Source: Actinoplanes aureus
Lineage (GTDB): Bacteria > Actinomycetota > Actinomycetes > Mycobacteriales > Micromonosporaceae
Length of the DNA: 64,000 nucleotides
Direction: 5' to 3'
Assembly: GCF_015704865.1 (NCBI RefSeq)
Contig: NZ_JADQTO010000001.1
Span: 516,959-580,958, forward strand
Under the pieces are notes generated by a model that was given only the letters and a program-made list of their open reading frames with translations, did not search any database and had not been told where the DNA came from. Position 1 is the first letter of the stretch. Each line of letters opens with the position of its first letter. This document shows positions 42,093 to 51,734 of this stretch, piece by piece. Position numbers and translations under genes: made by a program.

Positions 42093-42874
42093 CGGTCTCG
42101 GGAGCTCCACCGGAACGTCACCAGGCACAGCACCAATCCGATCACACACCAGACGCCGAGCACCATGGCCACCCTGCCGAGATCCCAGCTGCCGCCGATC
42201 TCCTGGGACTTGGCCTCGTCCGGCAGGAAGACGTACCGGAAACCCTGCGCCATCCACCGGACCGGGAAGAGCGAGGCGAACTTCTCCAGCCAGTCCGGCA
42301 GCTGACTCATCGGCTGGATGAAGACGCCGGAGACGAACTGCAGCGCCACCACCGGCACGTTCAGGATGGCGCCGGCGTTGCGGGCGTTCTTGACCAGCGC
42401 GCTCACCGCGACGCCGAGCAGCGAGCAGCAGATCACCGAGAGCAGGAAGATCCAGGAGAAGGTCACCCAGTGGCTCGCGTCCGGCAACGGCATGTCGAAG
42501 ATCAAGACCCCGACCAGGATCAGCACGGCGGCTTCGGCCACGCTCAGCACGAGCACCAGCAAGGCTTTACCGATCAGGTACGCCGACGCGGGCATCGGCG
42601 TACCGCGGAGGCGCTTGAGCGTCCCGTCCTCACGGTCCATCGCCAGACCGGACCCCATGGTCACGAACGCGGTGTTCAGAATGCCGTACGCCACCATGCT
42701 GGCGGTGAAGACCTGACTCGCGCTGATTCCCGAATCGGTGTACTCGTCCCCGAAGATCGTGCCGAAGAGCAGCAACAGCATCGCCGGGAAGAAGAAGGTG
42801 AAGACCACCGCGGTCCGGTCCCGCAGGAACTGGAGCAGCTCCACGTGACCACGGCTCAGGCTCATCGTCGTCAT
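42089..42874 (-). CDS. ABC-2 type permease
   Basis: Membrane subunit of an ABC-2 exporter, 261 aa, six membrane segments. The N-terminal segment follows FLRDRTAVVFTFFFPAMLLLLFGTIF, typical of DrrB-like proteins, and PMSQLPDWLEKFASLFPVRW is the usual ABC-2 signature area. It overlaps both the ATPase gene and the kinase gene by 4 bp. Probably exports an antibiotic or envelope-active compound and is co-produced with its regulator. Confidence 0.92.
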   Translation of the reverse strand: MTTMSLSRGHVELLQFLRDRTAVVFTFFFPAMLLLLFGTIFGDEYTDSGISASQVFTASMVAYGILNTAFVTMGSGLAMDREDGTLKRLRGTPMPASAYLIGKALLVLVLSVAEAAVLILVGVLIFDMPLPDASHWVTFSWIFLLSVICCSLLGVAVSALVKNARNAGAILNVPVVALQFVSGVFIQPMSQLPDWLEKFASLFPVRWMAQGFRYVFLPDEAKSQEIGGSWDLGRVAMVLGVWCVIGLVLCLVTFRWSSRDR

Positions 42875-43707
42875 CGGGTTGCTCCGATCAGGCTCAGGTA
42901 GGTGTCTTCCAGCGTCGGGCGGGTGATCGTCAGCGTGGTCAGATCCACACCGTCGTCCAGCAGCCGGCGGAGCAGCTCGCCCGGGTCGGTGTGCTGCTCG
43001 GTGTGCACCGTGCCGCCCTCCCGCCAGGTCACCTTCGCCTGGGCCGCACCGCGCCCGCCCAGCGTCGCCGGGGTGCCCTCGGCGACGATCCGGCCGTCGG
43101 CGATCACCGCGAGCCGGTCGGCGAGCGCCTCGGCCTCGTCGAGGTAGTGGGTGGTGAGCAGGATGGTGGTGCCGTCGCCGGCCAGGGTGCGGATCAGGTC
43201 CCAGAAGTGCCGGCGCGCCTCCGGGTCGAAGCCGGTGGTCGGCTCGTCGAGGAAAAGCAGCTCGGGACGGCCGACGATGCCGAGGGCCACGTCGACGCGG
43301 CGCCGCTGACCGCCGGAGAGCGTACGGATCTTGCTGTTCCGCTTCGCGGTGAGGCCGACCAGCTCGATCGCCTCGTCCGCACCGCGCGGCCCGGGATAGA
43401 AGCCGGCGATGTGCCGGACCATCTCGTACACGGTCAGGTCGGCCGCGTCGTCGGCGTCCTGCAGCACGATGCCGATCCGGGACCGCCAGGCCGAACCCGC
43501 CTTGCCCGGGTCCTCGCCGAGCACGCGTACGTCGCCGGCGGTACGCCGCCGGTGGCCCTCCAGGATCTCGACCGTGGTGGTCTTGCCGGCTCCGTTCGGG
43601 CCGAGCAGCGCGAAGATCTCGCCGCGGGCGACGACGAGATCGATACCGGCGACCGCGTCCCGATCTCGGTACGTCTTACGAAGTCCGCTTACCTCGATGG
43701 CTTCCAT
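42871..43707 (-). CDS. ABC transporter ATP-binding protein (DrrA-like)
   Basis: ATPase of the exporter, 278 aa. Walker A GPNGAGKT, signature LSGGQRRRVDVAL, Walker B LLFLDEPTTGFDP, and H-loop TTHYLDEAE are complete. First gene of a four-gene chain ATPase-permease-kinase-regulator joined by successive 4-bp overlaps, indicating tight translational coupling. Confidence 0.94.
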   Translation of the reverse strand: MEAIEVSGLRKTYRDRDAVAGIDLVVARGEIFALLGPNGAGKTTTVEILEGHRRRTAGDVRVLGEDPGKAGSAWRSRIGIVLQDADDAADLTVYEMVRHIAGFYPGPRGADEAIELVGLTAKRNSKIRTLSGGQRRRVDVALGIVGRPELLFLDEPTTGFDPEARRHFWDLIRTLAGDGTTILLTTHYLDEAEALADRLAVIADGRIVAEGTPATLGGRGAAQAKVTWREGGTVHTEQHTDPGELLRRLLDDGVDLTTLTITRPTLEDTYLSLIGATR

Positions 43708-43710
43708 GAC

Positions 43711-43787
43711 GTCGATCGTGCCGCCGCCCGGTACGCCGGCGGGACGACCGCGCGGCTGTCACCGGTTGTCCACCGATCGACTGACAG
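43711..43787. promoter_or_regulatory. Nested inverted repeats between two ABC-2 operons
   Basis: GTCGATCG (43711-43718) faces CGATCGAC (43774-43781), and CTGTCA (43756-43761) faces TGACAG (43782-43787). The region is only 82 bp and carries the promoter of the ATPase-permease-kinase-regulator chain, so one of these may be the binding site of the response regulator; the other could be a terminator of the upstream ABC operon. Evidence is symmetry only. Confidence 0.3.
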
Positions 43788-43789
43788 TG

Positions 43790-44551
43790 CTACTCCCAGC
43801 GGAAGTTGCGGGCCGCCGCGGTCAGCCAGACCACCGCCCACAGGAGCAGGCTCAGCCAGATCGAGAACGGCACCGAACCGCCGAACATCAGGGTCTCCCG
43901 CAGCGCGTGGGCGTGCGCGGCGAGCGGCAACAGGAACCAGCCGGCCGTGCCGAGGTCGGGCGCGGCGAACATGATCCCGCCGACCGAGAGCATCAGCACG
44001 TAGATCAGCGTGGCGGCACCCGTGGTGGTCTCCGGCTTCAGCACGCTGGCCAGCAGCAACGCCAGGCCGCTGTAGCCGGCCACGGCCAGCACGGTGACAC
44101 CGGCGGCGGGCAGCAACGCGTCCGCGTGCGGGCGCCAGCCGACCGCGAACCCGACCAGTGCCAGGATCGCGACCTGCACCACGATCTGCACCAGCACCGA
44201 GCCGGTCTTGGCCAGCAACAGCCCGGGCCGGGTCAGCGGCGAGGCGCCGAGCCGCTTCAGTACGCCGTAACTGCGCTCGTAACCGGTGGTGATCGCCTGC
44301 CCGGTGAAGGCCGTCGACATCACGGTCAGCGCGAGCACACCGGGAACCACGAAACCCAGCCGGTCGTCGGTGGGCAGGTTGGTCACCTCGAACAGGCCCG
44401 CACCGAGCAGGACCAGCAGAGGTACGCCCATCGCCAGCACCACGGCCTCGCCGCGGCGAGCGGTCAGCAGCAATTCCATCCGGAGCTGCTTGCCGATGAT
44501 CGTGCGCATCGGGGCCCGGCCGGGAGCGGGCGTGAAGGTTCCGGCGCTCAC
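43790..44551 (-). CDS. ABC-2 type permease (second system)
   Basis: Membrane subunit, 253 aa, six hydrophobic segments. The sequence starts with a hydrophilic ~20 residues, then IIGKQLRMELLLTARRGEAVVLAMG; LPLAAHAHALRETLMFGG near the C-terminus fits ABC-2 permeases. It overlaps the ATPase gene by 4 bp. It does not closely resemble the permease at 42089, so the two systems look like separate exporters rather than a recent duplication. Confidence 0.9.
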   Translation of the reverse strand: MSAGTFTPAPGRAPMRTIIGKQLRMELLLTARRGEAVVLAMGVPLLVLLGAGLFEVTNLPTDDRLGFVVPGVLALTVMSTAFTGQAITTGYERSYGVLKRLGASPLTRPGLLLAKTGSVLVQIVVQVAILALVGFAVGWRPHADALLPAAGVTVLAVAGYSGLALLLASVLKPETTTGAATLIYVLMLSVGGIMFAAPDLGTAGWFLLPLAAHAHALRETLMFGGSVPFSIWLSLLLWAVVWLTAAARNFRWE

Positions 44552-45462
44552 TCGGTCGCTCCTACGGTGGCTTGGGTGGTCAGGGAGAGGTAGACGTCCT
44601 CGAGCGTACGGCGGCGGCTGCTCACCGCGGTGACGTGCGCGTCCACGGCGGCGAACCAGCCGAGCACCTCGGCCAGGCCCTTGGTGTCGAGCTCGCCGGC
44701 TATCGCGTACTCGCCCGGGGACGTCTCGGTGACCTTGCGGTGGGTGCGCAGGCCGGTCAGGTCCAGTCCCGGATCGGCGCGCACCTCGAGCAGATCGATG
44801 CCGGCCGCCGCGGTGAGCTCGGCCGGAGTGCCGGTCGCGGCGACCTTGCCGGACCGCATGATCACGACGTCGTCGGCGAGGCGCTCCGCCTCGTCCAGCA
44901 GGTGCGTGGTGAGCAGCACCGAAACGCCGTCGGCCCGCAGCTCCTCGATCAGCTGCCAGGTGGTGTGCCGGGCCTCAGTGTCCATGCCGGCGGTCGGCTC
45001 GTCCAGGAAGACCAGCTCGGGGCGGCCGACCAGGGCCACCGCCAGGCTGAGCCGCTGCTGTTCGCCACCGGACAGGCGGCGGAACCTGGTCCGCTCCACC
45101 CGGCGCAGTCCCAGCCGGTCCAGCAGCATGTCGGTATCGAGCGGGTGGGCGGCGAACGAGGCGAAGAGCCGCAGGATCTCCCCGGCGGCCGCCCACGGAT
45201 AGACGCCGCCGGACTGCAACATGATGCCGAGCCGCGGCATCAGCTCGTCGTGGTCACCGACCGGGTCGAGCCCCAGCACCCGGGCCTCGCCCGAGTCCGG
45301 CCGCCGGAAACCCTCGCAGACCTGGAGCAGACTCGTTTTTCCGGCGCCGTTGTGGCCGAGCAGGGCGAGCACCCGTCCACGTGGCACGCACAGCGACACG
45401 CCGTCCACCGCCGTCGTGTCGCCCCAGCGCACGACGGCGTCCCGTACCTCAACCGCGGCCAC
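44548..45462 (-). CDS. ABC transporter ATP-binding protein (second system)
   Basis: ATPase of the second ABC-2 exporter, 304 aa. Walker A GHNGAGKT, signature LSGGEQQRLSLAVAL, Walker B LVFLDEPTAGMDT, H-loop TTHLLDEAE. The frame is open to 45501, but GTG at 45462 is preceded by GGAGGGTGG and gives the normal ATPase start (AAVEVRDAVVRWG). It is divergent from the RNase HI gene across 194 bp, which must contain both promoters; I see no clear boxes there. Confidence 0.92.
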   Translation of the reverse strand: MAAVEVRDAVVRWGDTTAVDGVSLCVPRGRVLALLGHNGAGKTSLLQVCEGFRRPDSGEARVLGLDPVGDHDELMPRLGIMLQSGGVYPWAAAGEILRLFASFAAHPLDTDMLLDRLGLRRVERTRFRRLSGGEQQRLSLAVALVGRPELVFLDEPTAGMDTEARHTTWQLIEELRADGVSVLLTTHLLDEAERLADDVVIMRSGKVAATGTPAELTAAAGIDLLEVRADPGLDLTGLRTHRKVTETSPGEYAIAGELDTKGLAEVLGWFAAVDAHVTAVSSRRRTLEDVYLSLTTQATVGATE

Positions 45463-45656
45463 GTCGCCACCCTCCACGAGTCCCGCTCCACCGGTCCGCA
45501 CCGATTCCGTCCGCCACGGTCACCTTACGGCGGCGCCCGGCGAGCCCCGGGCCGACGGTCCGCCGGATGTAATGCCTCACCCCACTGTGCGCCAGCCGGA
45601 CCCGGGACGCCTCCACCGGCCGGGATGAGAAGGCGGCGTTCGGTAGGGTGCGCGGC

Positions 45657-46115
45657 ATGAGCGACGGGACGGTGGTGGAGATCTACACCGACGGGGCGTG
45701 CGTGCCGAACCCCGGCCCGGGCGGGTGGGGTGCCGTCCTGCGTTACGGCCGCGCGGAGAAGGATCTCTGCGGCGGCGAGGCGACTCCGACCACGAACAAC
45801 CGGATGGAACTGATGGCGCCGATCCGGGCCATCGAAACGCTGAACCGCGCGCCGCTGGTCGTGCACATCTACACGGACAGCATCTACGTCCGGGACGGCA
45901 TCACGAAGTGGCTGCCCCGGTGGAAGGCGAACGGCTGGCTGACCGCGGCCCGGCAGCCGGTGAAGAACGTCGACCTGTGGCAGCGCCTGGACGAGGCCGT
46001 CGGCAAGCATGAGGTGCGCTGGCACTGGGTGAAGGGCCACGCCGGACACCCGGAGAACGAGCGTGCCGACCGGCTCGCCGCCCAGGGACTCCGCGAAGCC
46101 GTCAGCCGCGGCTGA
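45657..46115 (+). CDS. rnhA: Ribonuclease HI
   Basis: Endonuclease removing RNA from RNA-DNA hybrids, 152 aa. The four carboxylates D12, E51, D74 and D138 and the flexible-loop H128 are all present ([30 protein letters not shown]), so it should be active; length is normal for bacterial RNase HI. GTG at 45648 is an alternative start 9 nt upstream. Its last 14 bp overlap the convergent YjbR gene. Confidence 0.96.
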   Translation: MSDGTVVEIYTDGACVPNPGPGGWGAVLRYGRAEKDLCGGEATPTTNNRMELMAPIRAIETLNRAPLVVHIYTDSIYVRDGITKWLPRWKANGWLTAARQPVKNVDLWQRLDEAVGKHEVRWHWVKGHAGHPENERADRLAAQGLREAVSRG

Positions 46116-46455
46116 GGCCCTCCCGGTATGCGGTCCACACCTTCTTCGGCACGGTCATCGACCAGGCGTCGATGACCAGCTCGGTCATCCGCTCCTGGTC
46201 GAGCCGCTCCAGCCACGCCTCCACCCACTGATATCGCAGGTCGGATGGCCGGGGCAGGTGGAAGGTCTCCGGATCGGAGGCGATCAGCGCGTCGCGCTCC
46301 TCTCTCGGATAGCCGAATCCCATCTCTTTCTCGTCGCGGGAGAACGCGACGTAGACGATCTGCCCGACCCGGAACTTGACCCGGTCCCGGATCAGGTGCT
46401 CCTGGCTGCGTGGCAGGTCGCGCGCGACCCGCCGTACGTCATCGACGGTGACCAT
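46102..46455 (-). CDS. MmcQ/YjbR family protein
   Basis: Small cytoplasmic protein, 117 aa, of the MmcQ/YjbR superfamily (double-wing DNA-binding-like fold; function not established). Features: [25 protein letters not shown] near the N-terminus, [19 protein letters not shown], and a C-terminal helix with [15 protein letters not shown]. Convergent with RNase HI, overlapping by 14 bp. Confidence 0.82.
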   Translation of the reverse strand: MVTVDDVRRVARDLPRSQEHLIRDRVKFRVGQIVYVAFSRDEKEMGFGYPREERDALIASDPETFHLPRPSDLRYQWVEAWLERLDQERMTELVIDAWSMTVPKKVWTAYREGLSRG

Positions 46456-46486
46456 GCCGGCACGCTAACCGCAGGGTCCGACACTT

Positions 46487-47131
46487 TCAGGTGCCGCGCG
46501 GGCGCGGCACGTGCGGCCCCGGCGGGTCCTCCGGCCGACGGACCACCTTGGCACGCGCCACCCGGTCCGGCGGAAGCACATAGGTGGCGGCCTGGACCAG
46601 TTCCTCCGGCACCGTGTGCCGGCCCCGCCGCGGCTCGGGTTCGCGCTGCTCAGGCACTGGTTCGGCGTCGCCCGGCCAGCGCGGGTCGGGCACCGAGGTG
46701 TAGGTGACGCCGCCGGTCGCGGCCGGTGGCGGCACTTCGGGCACGGCCTGCGGCGGTGGCGCCGGAAATCCCGGCGCTCCCTGCGGCACCGGTCTCGTCG
46801 GCTCCTCGGACTCCGCGGAAGCCGGCATAACCGGCGACGCGGACGGGGCGGTGGCCTGTGGGGGTACCGGAACAGTGGGCTCGTCCGGCGGCCCGGCCGG
46901 GGGTACGCCGGCCGCCCCGTGCACGGCCCCGCGATCGCGACGCCGGCCCGCCGCCCGCGCGGCCATGCCGAACACGCTGCGGGTGCCGCTGTCGAACCCG
47001 TGCCGGTACGCCTCCTCCCGGTCCGCGCCGCTCTGCCGCCGCTGGTGAAGCCGGCCGGCGGCATATCCGGCGCAGGCCAGCACGGAGGCGAGCAGGACGA
47101 GGAGGATCACGATGTCCCCGGGCGCGGTCAT
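46487..47131 (-). CDS. Hypothetical single-TM protein with Pro-rich region
   Basis: 214 aa. One hydrophobic segment at residues ~8-27 (ILLVLLASVLACAGYAAG) followed by a basic region, suggesting an N-in anchor with the rest in the cytoplasm, or the reverse. Residues ~70-150 are Pro/Ala/Val rich, disordered. The best-conserved-looking part is the C-terminal block HTVPEELVQAATYVLPPDRVARAKV. Not a recognised family. It has its own upstream region of 95 bp after the LAL regulator stop. Confidence 0.7.
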   Translation of the reverse strand: MTAPGDIVILLVLLASVLACAGYAAGRLHQRRQSGADREEAYRHGFDSGTRSVFGMAARAAGRRRDRGAVHGAAGVPPAGPPDEPTVPVPPQATAPSASPVMPASAESEEPTRPVPQGAPGFPAPPPQAVPEVPPPAATGGVTYTSVPDPRWPGDAEPVPEQREPEPRRGRHTVPEELVQAATYVLPPDRVARAKVVRRPEDPPGPHVPRPRGT

Positions 47132-47226
47132 CGGCGGACCCGCCGCTCGGTGCAGTGGCTCATGCCTGCATTGTGGCCAATTTGATAGACCGCGAGCTAT
47201 GGCCCGTTTGACGTACCACGAATGTA

Positions 47227-49986
47227 TTAACTCGAAGGCTCAACCTTGGCGAGCCAGCCCGCGATCTGTGTGCGCCGGGAGATGCCCAGCTTGACGCGGA
47301 TGTGCTCGACGTGCGCGGCCGCGGTACGCGGCGAGATGCTGAGCGTCCCGGCGATCTCACGGTCGGTGTTCCCGGCCGCGACCAGGCGCGCCACCTCCAT
47401 CTCCCGGGCGGACAGTCCGGATCGCTCGGCCGGCGCCGCGACCGGGGTGCCGGCGGTCCACACCGGAGGGAGCTCGGCGGGCCAGGCCTGCCGGGCGGCG
47501 GCGACCAGGTCGGCCGCTTCGCCGGGGCGCCGCGACCGGTACGCGCACCGGGCCCGGTCCAGCCGCACCGCCACGCCCTCCCAGAACCGCCGGCGGCCGG
47601 TCCAGAACGCGGCCGCCCGCCGTAGTTCGTCCCGCGCCTTCCCGGTCTGTCCTTCGTGCAGGTGGATCAGGCCCCGGGCGTGGTCGAGCGCGCCGAGGGT
47701 GCCCGGGATCCGCCGTTCCGACAGGACTTCCCCGGTCCGGACCAGCCAGTCCCGCGCCGCGGTCGGGCCGGACGACGCCAGGTGTGCCCGGGTGCCGGTC
47801 ACCACGTACGGAAAGAGGTAGGCCGCGTCGCGCACCTGGGCGGACGCCGCGTAGCCCTGCTCGCACCGCTGCACCGCCGCGGCCGGATAACCGGTGAAGA
47901 GCGCCAGCTCGGCGAGGCCCCACCAGGCGGGCGAGACCCGCTGGAGTTCACGCATCCCGGCACCGAGTTCGGCCGCCTCCGTCAGAGCGTCCCGCGCTTC
48001 CGGCGTGGCGCCGCGGCCAAGACGTAGATAACCGAGGGTGTGCAGGGCGGTGATCCGGGTGGTGATGCCGTCCCGGCCGTCGGCGAGGGCGAGCCGGACC
48101 TGCGCCTCGGCGCCCGTCCAGTCGCCGGTGGCCCAGAGGACGTGGGCCAGGTGCGCGGCCATGTAGTGCCGGTCGTTGAACCGTTCGACGCGATCGGCGT
48201 ACTCGATGCCCTCCCGCAGCGTGCGTTCCGCGAGGTCGTACTCGACCAGCACGGAGGCCGAGGAGCTGAGCATCCGGTAGCCGCGGGCCGCCTGGCTCTC
48301 CAGGTGCCGGGCGGCGGCCCGGGCGACGGCGTCCTCCAGCAGCTCGCGGCCTTCGTCGAGGCGCCCGGCGAAGAGCAGCACCGAGCCGACCGTGGTGTCC
48401 AGGTCGCAGCGCATCGCCGGATCCCGGTCACCGGCGAGCATCGAGCGGGCGAGCTCGCCGTCCGCGAGCGCCTCGTGCAGCCGCCGGTCCAGCATGTACG
48501 CCGCCGCCAGCGCCGCGTGCAGCCGGGCGCGGACCGACCGGGCCCGCTCCCCCGCGGCGTCCCCGACCAGGTCGAGTCCGGTCCGCAGGGCCGCGGTGCG
48601 CTGGTCCAGCCGGTCACCGAGCAGGTGGCGTACCGCTACCCGGTCGGGGAGCAGCGCGGCCGCCGCGAGCCGGTCGCCCGCTTCCAGGTGCAGCCGGTAC
48701 GCCTCGGCGTACCGCGCGTCGGCCGCGGCGTTGTCGTCGATCGCGGCCAGTTCGCCGGCGAGGGCGGTGCAGAGAGCCGCCCGTTCGTCGCCGGTGGCGT
48801 CCGGGCCGAGCGTGCGGACGGCCCGCCCGAACAGGTCGGCGGCCTCCCGGTGCGCGGAGAGGGCGGCTGCCTCAGTGGCGGCGGTCAGCGCGTACCGGTG
48901 TGCCTCGGCGGGAGACCGCGCGCGCTCGTACTGATCGCTCAGGAAGGCGGCGGGAAGGCCGGCCTGCCGGGCCGCTTCGGCCGCCCGCGCGTGCAGACGC
49001 CGGCGATGCAGTGGGGTGAGGTCGGCGTAGAGCGCGTCGCGGATCAGCGCGTGCCGGAAGTCGTAGCCCGCGCCGTCGCCGCGCGGCTGCACGAAGAAGC
49101 GGTCGCCGAGCTCGCGCATCCCCGCATCGATCTCGGCCGGCCGCCGCCCGGTGATCGCCAGGAGCAGGTCGAGGTCGAACGAGCGGCCGAGCACCGAGGC
49201 GGCCGCGGCGAGCTCGCGCGCCTCGGTGCCGAGCTGGGCGGCGCGGGCGAGCACCGCGTCGGCGAGCGTGTCCGGCAGGCTGTCGGCGGCCGCCAGGAAC
49301 TCCTCGACGTGCAGCGGAACCCCGTCGCTGCGGTCGAAGACCCGGCCGGTCAGTGCGGTGGGCAGGGCGGTTCCGGCGATCGCGGCGGCCAGCTCGGCGG
49401 TCTCGGCGCGGCCGAGGCGGGGCAGCCGGAGCTCTTCGGCGTGCCGCTGGGTGAGCAGCCGGGTCCGCCAGGCCCGCAGCGGCACCCGCGGGTAGAGCTC
49501 GTCGCTGCGGTAGGTACCCACGAGCAGGACCGGCAGTTCCCGGGCCCGGCGGGCGAGCCGGCCGAGCACGTCCAGGGTCAGCTCGTCGGTCCAGTGCAGA
49601 TCCTCGCAGGTGATCAGCGTCGGCCCGGCGCCGGCGGCGCGTTCGATCAGGTCGGTCAGGTCGGCGACCAGCAGCCGCCGCTGCCGGTCCGGTTCGTCGT
49701 CGGCACGCAGCCGCCGCACGATCCGCTCGCGCAGCTCGGCGCCGAGGTCGGTGAGGAGTCCCGCGGCCACCTCGGTGTCGCCGGGTGCGGCCGCCGCGCC
49801 GATCACCGCGAAGCCGGCCTCGGTGGCGAGCCGGGTGATCTCGCTGAGCAGGCGGGTCTTGCCGATGCCCGCCTCGCCGGCGAGCAGCAGTAGCTCACCG
49901 CGGCCGGCCGCGGCCGAGGCGAGGCGCCGGGTGGCCAGCGCGAGCAGGTCGTCCCGGCCGATCAGTACGGCACTACTGAGCGCCAC
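47227..49986 (-). CDS. LAL-type LuxR transcriptional regulator with AAA ATPase domain
   Basis: Large ATP-binding LuxR regulator (MalT-like), 919 aa. Walker A GEAGIGKT near residue 40, Walker B ITCEDLHWTD near 130, then TPR-like helical repeats over ~350-830, and a C-terminal LuxR helix-turn-helix (LSAREMEVARLVAAGNTDREIAG). Actinobacterial LALs activate secondary metabolism or carbon-use operons upon ATP/inducer binding. The neighbours at 50090 onward (DUF4242 protein and an orphan sugar-binding lipoprotein) are divergent and possible targets. Confidence 0.93.
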   Translation of the reverse strand: MALSSAVLIGRDDLLALATRRLASAAAGRGELLLLAGEAGIGKTRLLSEITRLATEAGFAVIGAAAAPGDTEVAAGLLTDLGAELRERIVRRLRADDEPDRQRRLLVADLTDLIERAAGAGPTLITCEDLHWTDELTLDVLGRLARRARELPVLLVGTYRSDELYPRVPLRAWRTRLLTQRHAEELRLPRLGRAETAELAAAIAGTALPTALTGRVFDRSDGVPLHVEEFLAAADSLPDTLADAVLARAAQLGTEARELAAAASVLGRSFDLDLLLAITGRRPAEIDAGMRELGDRFFVQPRGDGAGYDFRHALIRDALYADLTPLHRRRLHARAAEAARQAGLPAAFLSDQYERARSPAEAHRYALTAATEAAALSAHREAADLFGRAVRTLGPDATGDERAALCTALAGELAAIDDNAAADARYAEAYRLHLEAGDRLAAAALLPDRVAVRHLLGDRLDQRTAALRTGLDLVGDAAGERARSVRARLHAALAAAYMLDRRLHEALADGELARSMLAGDRDPAMRCDLDTTVGSVLLFAGRLDEGRELLEDAVARAAARHLESQAARGYRMLSSSASVLVEYDLAERTLREGIEYADRVERFNDRHYMAAHLAHVLWATGDWTGAEAQVRLALADGRDGITTRITALHTLGYLRLGRGATPEARDALTEAAELGAGMRELQRVSPAWWGLAELALFTGYPAAAVQRCEQGYAASAQVRDAAYLFPYVVTGTRAHLASSGPTAARDWLVRTGEVLSERRIPGTLGALDHARGLIHLHEGQTGKARDELRRAAAFWTGRRRFWEGVAVRLDRARCAYRSRRPGEAADLVAAARQAWPAELPPVWTAGTPVAAPAERSGLSAREMEVARLVAAGNTDREIAGTLSISPRTAAAHVEHIRVKLGISRRTQIAGWLAKVEPSS

Positions 49987-50089
49987 AACGCGACTTTAGG
50001 GAGCCGTCTCCGCCTTCATAGGTGTTATGACCGATGTCCGACCGTCGGCCCCGGCACATGCTGTCGGAAAGGAGAAAGGAGACGGTTCG

Positions 50090-50338
50090 ATGGCGAAGTT
50101 CATGGACGTGCACGACGGATTCTTCGGGGTCACCCAGGAACAGCTCGACGCCGCGCACGACGCCGATCTGAAGATCGAGGGCGAGGAGGGCGTGCACTTC
50201 GAGAAGGCTTGGCTGGACCGGGAGTCCGGCAAGGTCTTCTGCCTGAGCACGGCGCCGAGCAAGGAAGCGGTGATGCGGATCCACGAGCGGGCCGGTCACC
50301 CCATCAGCGAGGTGTACGAGGTCACAGCCGAGGTATGA
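50090..50338 (+). CDS. DUF4242 family small protein (SCO4226-like, nickel-binding type)
   Basis: 82 aa ferredoxin-like-fold protein of DUF4242, the same length as the Streptomyces SCO4226 protein that binds nickel. Sequence: MAKFMDVHDGF start, DADLKIEGEEGVHFEKAW, and HERAGHPISEVYEV with His residues that could bind metal. AGGAGA lies 7 nt before the ATG. The upstream 103 bp are divergent with the LAL regulator. Whether nickel is the real ligand here is inference. Confidence 0.82.
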   Translation: MAKFMDVHDGFFGVTQEQLDAAHDADLKIEGEEGVHFEKAWLDRESGKVFCLSTAPSKEAVMRIHERAGHPISEVYEVTAEV

Positions 50339-50449
50339 CCAAGATCATCTTCGTCGCTCTGCGTAAGGAAACGGTGATAGGTCACGAGTTGACACCTTTA
50401 GGAGTGGAGTAGCACGGTAACCCCAGTTGTCCACGTGAATGGGGTAGGC

Positions 50450-51715
50450 ATGCTCTCCACGCGACGAGCCCTGGCGGCCGTCGTCAGCGTCGCCACGCTG
50501 CTGGCGGCGTCCGCCTGCGGTTCCGCCGACGAGGACCCCGGTGCCACCAAGGTCGAGGTGTTCACCTGGTGGGCCGAGGGCGGCGAGAAGGCCGGTCTGG
50601 ACGCCCTGGTCAGCCGGTTCACCACGGACTGCGCCGGCCAGCGGTTCGAGGACGGCGTGGTGGCCGGAGGGGCGGGCATCAACGCCAAAGAGGTGCTCAA
50701 CGCGCGGATCGAGCAGAACGATCCACCGGACACGTACCAGGTGCACGCCGGGGCGGAACTCGCCGACTACATCGCCGCCGGCCGGGTGCAGGACCTCTCC
50801 GCCGAGTACGACTCGTGGGGTCTGCGCCAGGCGCTCCCACAGGGACTGATCGACGACCTCACCGTCGACGGCAAGATCTACTCGGTGCCGGCCAACATCC
50901 ACCGGGCCAACGTGGTCTGGGCCAACAGTCAGGTGCTGGCCGGTGCCGGCATCCTCCGTACGCCCCGGACCCTGGACGCGTTCCTGAAGGATCTGGCGAA
51001 GCTGCGCAAGGCTGGTATCGAGTCCCCGCTCGCCCTCGGCCGCGACTGGACCCAGCTCATGGTCCTGGAGTCGGTGCTGATCAGCGATCTCGGCCCGAAG
51101 CGGTTCGCCGGCCTGTTCGCCGGCACGACCAACTGGCGGGGCAAGGCGGTCACGACCGCGCTGAACCACTACGCCCAGTTGCTCTCCTACAGCAACCCGG
51201 ACCGGGACTCGCTCGACTGGCCGGAAGCGGAACGGCTGCTCATCGACGGCCAGGCCGGTTACCAGGTGATGGGCGACTGGGAGGCCGCGGACCTGGAGGC
51301 GAACAACTTCCGGGCCTATGAGGCGTTCCCGTTCCCCGGCAACGACGGCGTCTTCCAGTGGCTCGCCGACTCGTTCGTGCTTCCCACCGGCGCCGGCAAC
51401 GCCGAAGGAACCCGGTGCTGGCTGAAGACCGTGGCCTCGGCCGACGGCCAGCGCGAGTTCAACCTGCGGAAAGGCTCGATCCCGGCGCGGACCGACGTGA
51501 CCGGTGCCGGCTTCTCCGCGTACCAGGTGGAGGCCATGAAGGACTGGAAGTCGGACACGCCGGTCCCGTCCTGCGCGCACGGCTCGGCCTGCCCGCAGGA
51601 CTGGCAGAACGCGATGAACGCCGTGCTCGGCGGCTTCTCCACGTCCGCCGAGAAGAACATCACGCAGTTGCAGAACGCTCTGGCCGCCACGGCGGACCAG
51701 TACGCGAAGGGCTGA
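50450..51715 (+). CDS. Sugar ABC transporter substrate-binding lipoprotein (orphan)
   Basis: Extracytoplasmic solute-binding protein of the CUT1 (MalE/family 1) type, 421 aa. Signal peptide with lipobox AASAC (Cys23), then VEVFTWWAEGGEKAGLDALV and later VMGDWEAADLEANNF are family features. No permease or ATPase genes adjoin it. GTG at 50435 is an alternative start; GGGG spacing favours ATG 50450. A TTGACA at 50389-50394 may be the -35 of its promoter, though no good -10 is visible. It might sense or bind a sugar for a transporter located elsewhere. Confidence 0.88.
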   Translation: MLSTRRALAAVVSVATLLAASACGSADEDPGATKVEVFTWWAEGGEKAGLDALVSRFTTDCAGQRFEDGVVAGGAGINAKEVLNARIEQNDPPDTYQVHAGAELADYIAAGRVQDLSAEYDSWGLRQALPQGLIDDLTVDGKIYSVPANIHRANVVWANSQVLAGAGILRTPRTLDAFLKDLAKLRKAGIESPLALGRDWTQLMVLESVLISDLGPKRFAGLFAGTTNWRGKAVTTALNHYAQLLSYSNPDRDSLDWPEAERLLIDGQAGYQVMGDWEAADLEANNFRAYEAFPFPGNDGVFQWLADSFVLPTGAGNAEGTRCWLKTVASADGQREFNLRKGSIPARTDVTGAGFSAYQVEAMKDWKSDTPVPSCAHGSACPQDWQNAMNAVLGGFSTSAEKNITQLQNALAATADQYAKG

Positions 51716-51734
51716 GTACGGCACGATAGGGGTC

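Noticed and set aside
50389..50420. TTGACA promoter of the orphan binding protein as a separate feature
   Set aside because: A consensus -35 is present but no TAnnnT box is found at 16-19 nt, so it is only mentioned in the gene entry.
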